Source: Homoserinibacter sp. GY 40078 (GTDB lineage: Bacteria; Actinomycetota; Actinomycetes; Actinomycetales; Microbacteriaceae). From it: 64,000 nt of DNA. Made by a program: the position numbers and the translations under genes. The DNA lies in the NCBI RefSeq assembly GCF_008017545.1, contig NZ_VRTZ01000002.1, forward strand, positions 558,001 to 622,000, read 5' to 3'. Position 1 is the stretch's first letter, and each line of letters starts with the position of its first letter. Positions 61,018 through 64,000 of this stretch are shown here, in pieces. The notes under the pieces are model-generated. The model did not search any database, had not been told where the DNA came from, and was given only the letters and a program-made list of their open reading frames with translations.

Positions 61018-62610
61018 ATGCAAAAGCCCCGTACCGTGCGCGCTCTCGTGATCGCGTCCGTTGCACTGATCGGCCTGACCGCCTGTGCCACAGGCGGTTC
61101 CGAGCCCGAGACGAGCGACGACATCCTCATCTTCGCCGGCGGCGAGCCGGACCACCTGACGCCCGGGCGTCAGACGGTCGCATTCGATCAGGTGATGAGT
61201 GTGTTCTCGCCGCTGGTCGATCTCGACGCGGAGGGAAACACCTCGATGCTCGCGGCCGAGTCGGTCGAGAGCGATGACGCGACGACGTGGACCATCACGT
61301 TGAAGGACGGTTGGACGTTCCACAACGGTGAGCCGGTCACCGCGCAGAGCTACGTCGACGCCTGGAATTTCACGGCCTACGGACCCAACGCCTGGGAGAA
61401 CAGCTGGGAGCTCGCGTCGATCGTCGGCTACGACGACCTGAACCCCGCCGAGGGCGACCCGACGACCGACGCCATGTCGGGGCTCACGGTCGTCGACGAC
61501 CTGACGTTCACCGTCGAGCTCGTCGGGCCGGACAGCCAGTTCCCTCTCCAGCTCACGGGCGCACAGACGGGCTTCTACCCGATGCCCGAGGCCGCCTACG
61601 ACGACCTGGATGCCTATGACCGCGAGCCCATCGGCAACGGTCCGTTCGAGATGACGGAGCCCTGGAAGGACACCGAGGAGTACACGGTCACCGCGTACGA
61701 GGACTACGCCGGCCCTGCGCCGACCATCGCCGGGATCACCTTCCGTCCGTACACCGACAACCTCACGGGATATAACGATGTGCTCGCGGGCAACGCTGAT
61801 CTCGAATACCTCCCGACCGCGAAGATGACGAGTGCGATCGCCGACTTCGGCGAGGACCACGTCTACTCCCTCCAGGCACCGGGCGTCGACTACATCGGGT
61901 TCCCGCTCTGGGATGAGAAGTGGCAGAACAAGGAGCTCCGAGAGGCCATCTCGATGGCGATCGACCGCGACGCGATCAACGAGGCGATCTACGGAGGCCT
62001 CTACGCCCCGGCCAACTCGCTGACCGCACCCAACATGAACGGTGACCCCGCCGGGATCTGCGCGGAGCTCTGCGAGTTCGATGTGGACGCGGCGCAGGCG
62101 AAGCTCGCGGAGGCGGGCGGCTACGAGGGCACGATGACCATCGTGTACCCGGGCGGAAGCGGTCTCGACGAGCTGTTCGAGGCGTACGCGAACCAGATCC
62201 GTCAGAACCTCGGGATCGACGCGGTCGCGTCGCCGACGACCGACTGGGCCGAGTACTGGCAGTCGCTCGTCGACCACACGGTGGCCGGACCTCACTTCGG
62301 TCACTGGGGCGCGCTCTACCCGAGCCAGCAGAGCACCCTTCGTGCGCTGTTCACCGAGGGCGGCGGCTGCTACCTCTGCACCGGGTACTCCTCTCCGGAG
62401 GTCGACGAGCTGCTTCTCGAGGCGGACGCCTCGCAGACTCTCGACGACTCCTACGAGGGCTACGCCGCGGTGCAGGAGTTCGTGCTCGACGCGTTCCCGA
62501 CAGTCCCCACGTTCTCCGCCACGTACAACTACGTGACCTCGGATCGCGTGGTCGAGCTGCCCGCCGTGTCCGGCAGCCCGGTCCTGTCGAAGATCGTGCT
62601 GGCCGACTGA
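61018..62610 (+). CDS. Peptide/nickel-type ABC substrate-binding lipoprotein (SBP family 5)
   Basis: 530 residues. Lipoprotein signal: KPRTVRALVIASVALIGLTAC, cut before the lipobox cysteine (LTAC). The mature part follows the DppA/OppA pattern: SPLVDLDAEGNTSML, WTITLKDGWTFHNGEPVTAQ, NGPFEMTEPW, NKELREAISMAIDRDAIN and a C-terminal SATYNYVTSDRVVEL. Such proteins capture di- or oligopeptides. The ATG has AAGGGAGG five bases upstream. The importer's permease and ATPase genes are not in the window and may follow beyond it. A very strong hairpin lies 41 nt after the stop. Confidence 0.92.
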   Translation: MQKPRTVRALVIASVALIGLTACATGGSEPETSDDILIFAGGEPDHLTPGRQTVAFDQVMSVFSPLVDLDAEGNTSMLAAESVESDDATTWTITLKDGWTFHNGEPVTAQSYVDAWNFTAYGPNAWENSWELASIVGYDDLNPAEGDPTTDAMSGLTVVDDLTFTVELVGPDSQFPLQLTGAQTGFYPMPEAAYDDLDAYDREPIGNGPFEMTEPWKDTEEYTVTAYEDYAGPAPTIAGITFRPYTDNLTGYNDVLAGNADLEYLPTAKMTSAIADFGEDHVYSLQAPGVDYIGFPLWDEKWQNKELREAISMAIDRDAINEAIYGGLYAPANSLTAPNMNGDPAGICAELCEFDVDAAQAKLAEAGGYEGTMTIVYPGGSGLDELFEAYANQIRQNLGIDAVASPTTDWAEYWQSLVDHTVAGPHFGHWGALYPSQQSTLRALFTEGGGCYLCTGYSSPEVDELLLEADASQTLDDSYEGYAAVQEFVLDAFPTVPTFSATYNYVTSDRVVELPAVSGSPVLSKIVLAD

Positions 62611-62647
62611 GATCGTGATCCACAGCTCCACCGCATCGGAGCACCCG

Positions 62648-64000
62648 ATGCCCGGCTCGCCGGAGGACATCCTCCGGCGAGCCGGCCGGGTGCCTCGCGC
62701 CGACGGCTTTCCCGAGATCGACACGTTGCTCGCCGAGTTCGATCGCCTCGCATCAGAGCATCCCGCCCTCATGACGGGTCGCCGCATCGGCACCAGCAGG
62801 CGTGGCGAGCCGATCCCCGGATACACCATCGGGAGTGGACAGCGCTCGTTCCTCATCGTGGGGGGAGTCCATCCCAATGAGCCGATCGGATTCCGCACTG
62901 CGCTCCACCTCGTCGGCGAACTCCTCGCCGACCCTGAGCTGCTCCGTGCGAGCGACGCCACCTGGCACATCGTGCCGTGCATCGACCCGGACGGAGCGCG
63001 ACTGAACGAGGAGTGGTATCCGACGCCGGAGGACCGCATCTTCTACGCCCGACGCTTCTACCGGCCCGAGCCCGACCAGCAGGTCGAGTGGACCTTCCCG
63101 ACCTCCTACAAGCGCGCCTATTTCGACCGGATGATGCCCGAGACTCAGGCGCTCGCCCGCGAGATCGATCGCGTGCGACCGGATCTCTACGTGGCACTCC
63201 ACAACGGTGAGATGGGCGGCGTCTACTACTACCTGTCTCGACCCGTTCCGGAGTTGTACGGACTCCTGCACGAGCTCCCCGCATCGCTCGGGCTGCCCCT
63301 CGACACGGGCGAGCCGGAAGCCCCCTACCTCGAGACCTACGCTCCCGCGATCTTCGGGACCGGGTCGATCACGGACGCCTACGACTATCTCGAGGCGCTC
63401 GGGCTCGACCCGACCACGATGGTCGGAGGGTCGAGCTCGAGCGAGTACGCGGCTCGGTACGGCACGCTCTCGCTCGTCGCGGAGCTGCCGTACTGGTCCC
63501 ACCCGGACGCGAACGACCCGTCTCCAGCGGGGGAGTCGTACGCCGAGCTTCTGAACCGCACGAGCGGTCAACTCATCGAGGCGTCCGAGGTCCTCGGCGA
63601 CGTGCTGGCGTCGGCGTCCGAGCATCTGAGCATCCGATCGCCCTTCCTGAGCGCGTCGGAGGTATTCGTCCCCATGCTCGCGGACATCGGCCGCGTCGAC
63701 CGGGCGCGAGCATCAGAGCCCGCTTCGCAGCGGGCGGCCACCGTCGCCGAGCGATTCGGATGCGAGGACCTGGTCCACTGCTTCCGCCTCCGCTACGGCG
63801 GGATGCTGCTTCGGGCGCTCGACGCGGAGAGCGTCGCGGGGGTCGCACCCGCTCCGCTTCGACGACTGCGTTCGCGTCTGGAGTCGATCTATTCCGAGTG
63901 GCAGGACGCCGCGGCGGCTGCGAGCACAGCTGCGGTCATCCCGGTGTCCGACCTCGTCGGGGTGCAGTACGGTGCGGTGCTCGCGGCGGCGTTCCACGGC
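62648..64000 (+). CDS. M14-type zinc carboxypeptidase, 3' end outside window
   Basis: At least 451 residues. Zinc-peptidase landmarks: VGGVHPNEPIG (His and Glu ligands), IVPCIDPDGARLNEEW, LYVALHNGEMGGVYYYL (third ligand His) and LVAELPYW (likely general-base Glu). This is the M14 carboxypeptidase/deacylase-like pattern. No signal peptide, so cytosolic. Start options are the ATG at 62648 (CGGAG upstream), whose first codons lie inside a perfect hairpin, or the GTG at 62690 just after it. It lies behind the peptide-binding lipoprotein gene, so it may process imported peptides. Confidence 0.8.
   Translation, partial: MPGSPEDILRRAGRVPRADGFPEIDTLLAEFDRLASEHPALMTGRRIGTSRRGEPIPGYTIGSGQRSFLIVGGVHPNEPIGFRTALHLVGELLADPELLRASDATWHIVPCIDPDGARLNEEWYPTPEDRIFYARRFYRPEPDQQVEWTFPTSYKRAYFDRMMPETQALAREIDRVRPDLYVALHNGEMGGVYYYLSRPVPELYGLLHELPASLGLPLDTGEPEAPYLETYAPAIFGTGSITDAYDYLEALGLDPTTMVGGSSSSEYAARYGTLSLVAELPYWSHPDANDPSPAGESYAELLNRTSGQLIEASEVLGDVLASASEHLSIRSPFLSASEVFVPMLADIGRVDRARASEPASQRAATVAERFGCEDLVHCFRLRYGGMLLRALDAESVAGVAPAPLRRLRSRLESIYSEWQDAAAAASTAAVIPVSDLVGVQYGAVLAAAFHG
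62652..62685 (+). terminator. 16-bp perfect hairpin between the peptide-binding protein and M14 genes
   Basis: Arms 62652-62667 and 62670-62685 are exact reverse complements around a 2-nt loop. It begins 41 nt after the lipoprotein stop, has no T-tract, and overlaps the first codons of the downstream gene if that starts at 62648. Likely an attenuator or mRNA 3'-end stabiliser. Confidence 0.6.

Overview
The window is high-GC DNA with the gene content and order of an actinobacterium. A homodimeric AceE, a FasR/PucR regulator beside it, polyphosphate glucokinase, the GlnA1/GlnA2/GlnE set, a DUF3039/DUF4191 background and many GTG starts with no ribosome-binding site all point that way. The family Microbacteriaceae (Microbacterium-like) is my best guess from overall resemblance; the sequence alone does not prove it. 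From memory, much of 0-51 kb follows the order of the Mycobacterium tuberculosis block pepB-dlaT-lipB-lipA-glnA1-glnE-glnA2-panB-RNase H-Nif3-ahpE-aceE-fasR-fabD-acp-kas. It therefore looks like an old chromosomal backbone into which accessory cassettes have been placed.

Layout. 1-3.2 kb (minus): type II fatty-acid synthesis operon fabD-fabH-acpP-fabF (fabF runs off the edge). 3.2-10.6 kb: a sugar uptake and catabolism cassette (mannose-6-phosphate isomerase, ADP-dependent sugar-kinase-like protein, class II aldolase, two ABC permeases, binding lipoprotein, divergent DeoR regulator) that separates fabD from its usual regulator gene fasR. 10.6-15.1 kb: fasR, aceE, peroxiredoxin. 15-22 kb: DUF1345 protein, tRNA-Val, EamA transporter, an NCS1 permease with a very long N-terminal extension, Nif3-like, Zn-ribbon-like and RNase H proteins, then rnpB. 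22-32 kb: cold-shock protein, ppgK, map, an AraC regulator with hydrolase and amidase, and a minus-strand operon nadE-lysoplasmalogenase-panB-DUF72-GNAT.

32-43 kb: nitrogen block glnA2-glnE and glnA1, split by an exopolysaccharide-like cassette (processive GT2 synthase, membrane-anchored GH26, UDP-glucose dehydrogenase). glnA1 has a tandem GlnR-type operator. 43-51.4 kb: lipoate and 2-oxoacid dehydrogenase block (DUF4191, lipA, lipB, sucB-type E2, lpd, pepA), interrupted by a membrane pseudokinase. 51.5-60.8 kb: PAC2, MFS transporter, the primary sigma factor, a CofE-like ligase, two overlapping, complementary-looking alanine racemase genes, DUF3039, a secreted CAP protein and parE. 60.8-64 kb: a peptide-type binding lipoprotein and an M14 carboxypeptidase cut by the window edge.

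The most unusual item is the alanine racemase pair at 56040-57805. One protein keeps the PLP-lysine barrel but has lost the catalytic tyrosine segment. The other keeps the tyrosine domain but has lost most of the barrel and has arginine at the lysine position. The genes overlap by 4 nt, which suggests an obligate heterodimer. A second window-wide signal is a TAnnnT hexamer placed 6-7 nt upstream of many start codons, indicating frequent leaderless mRNAs.
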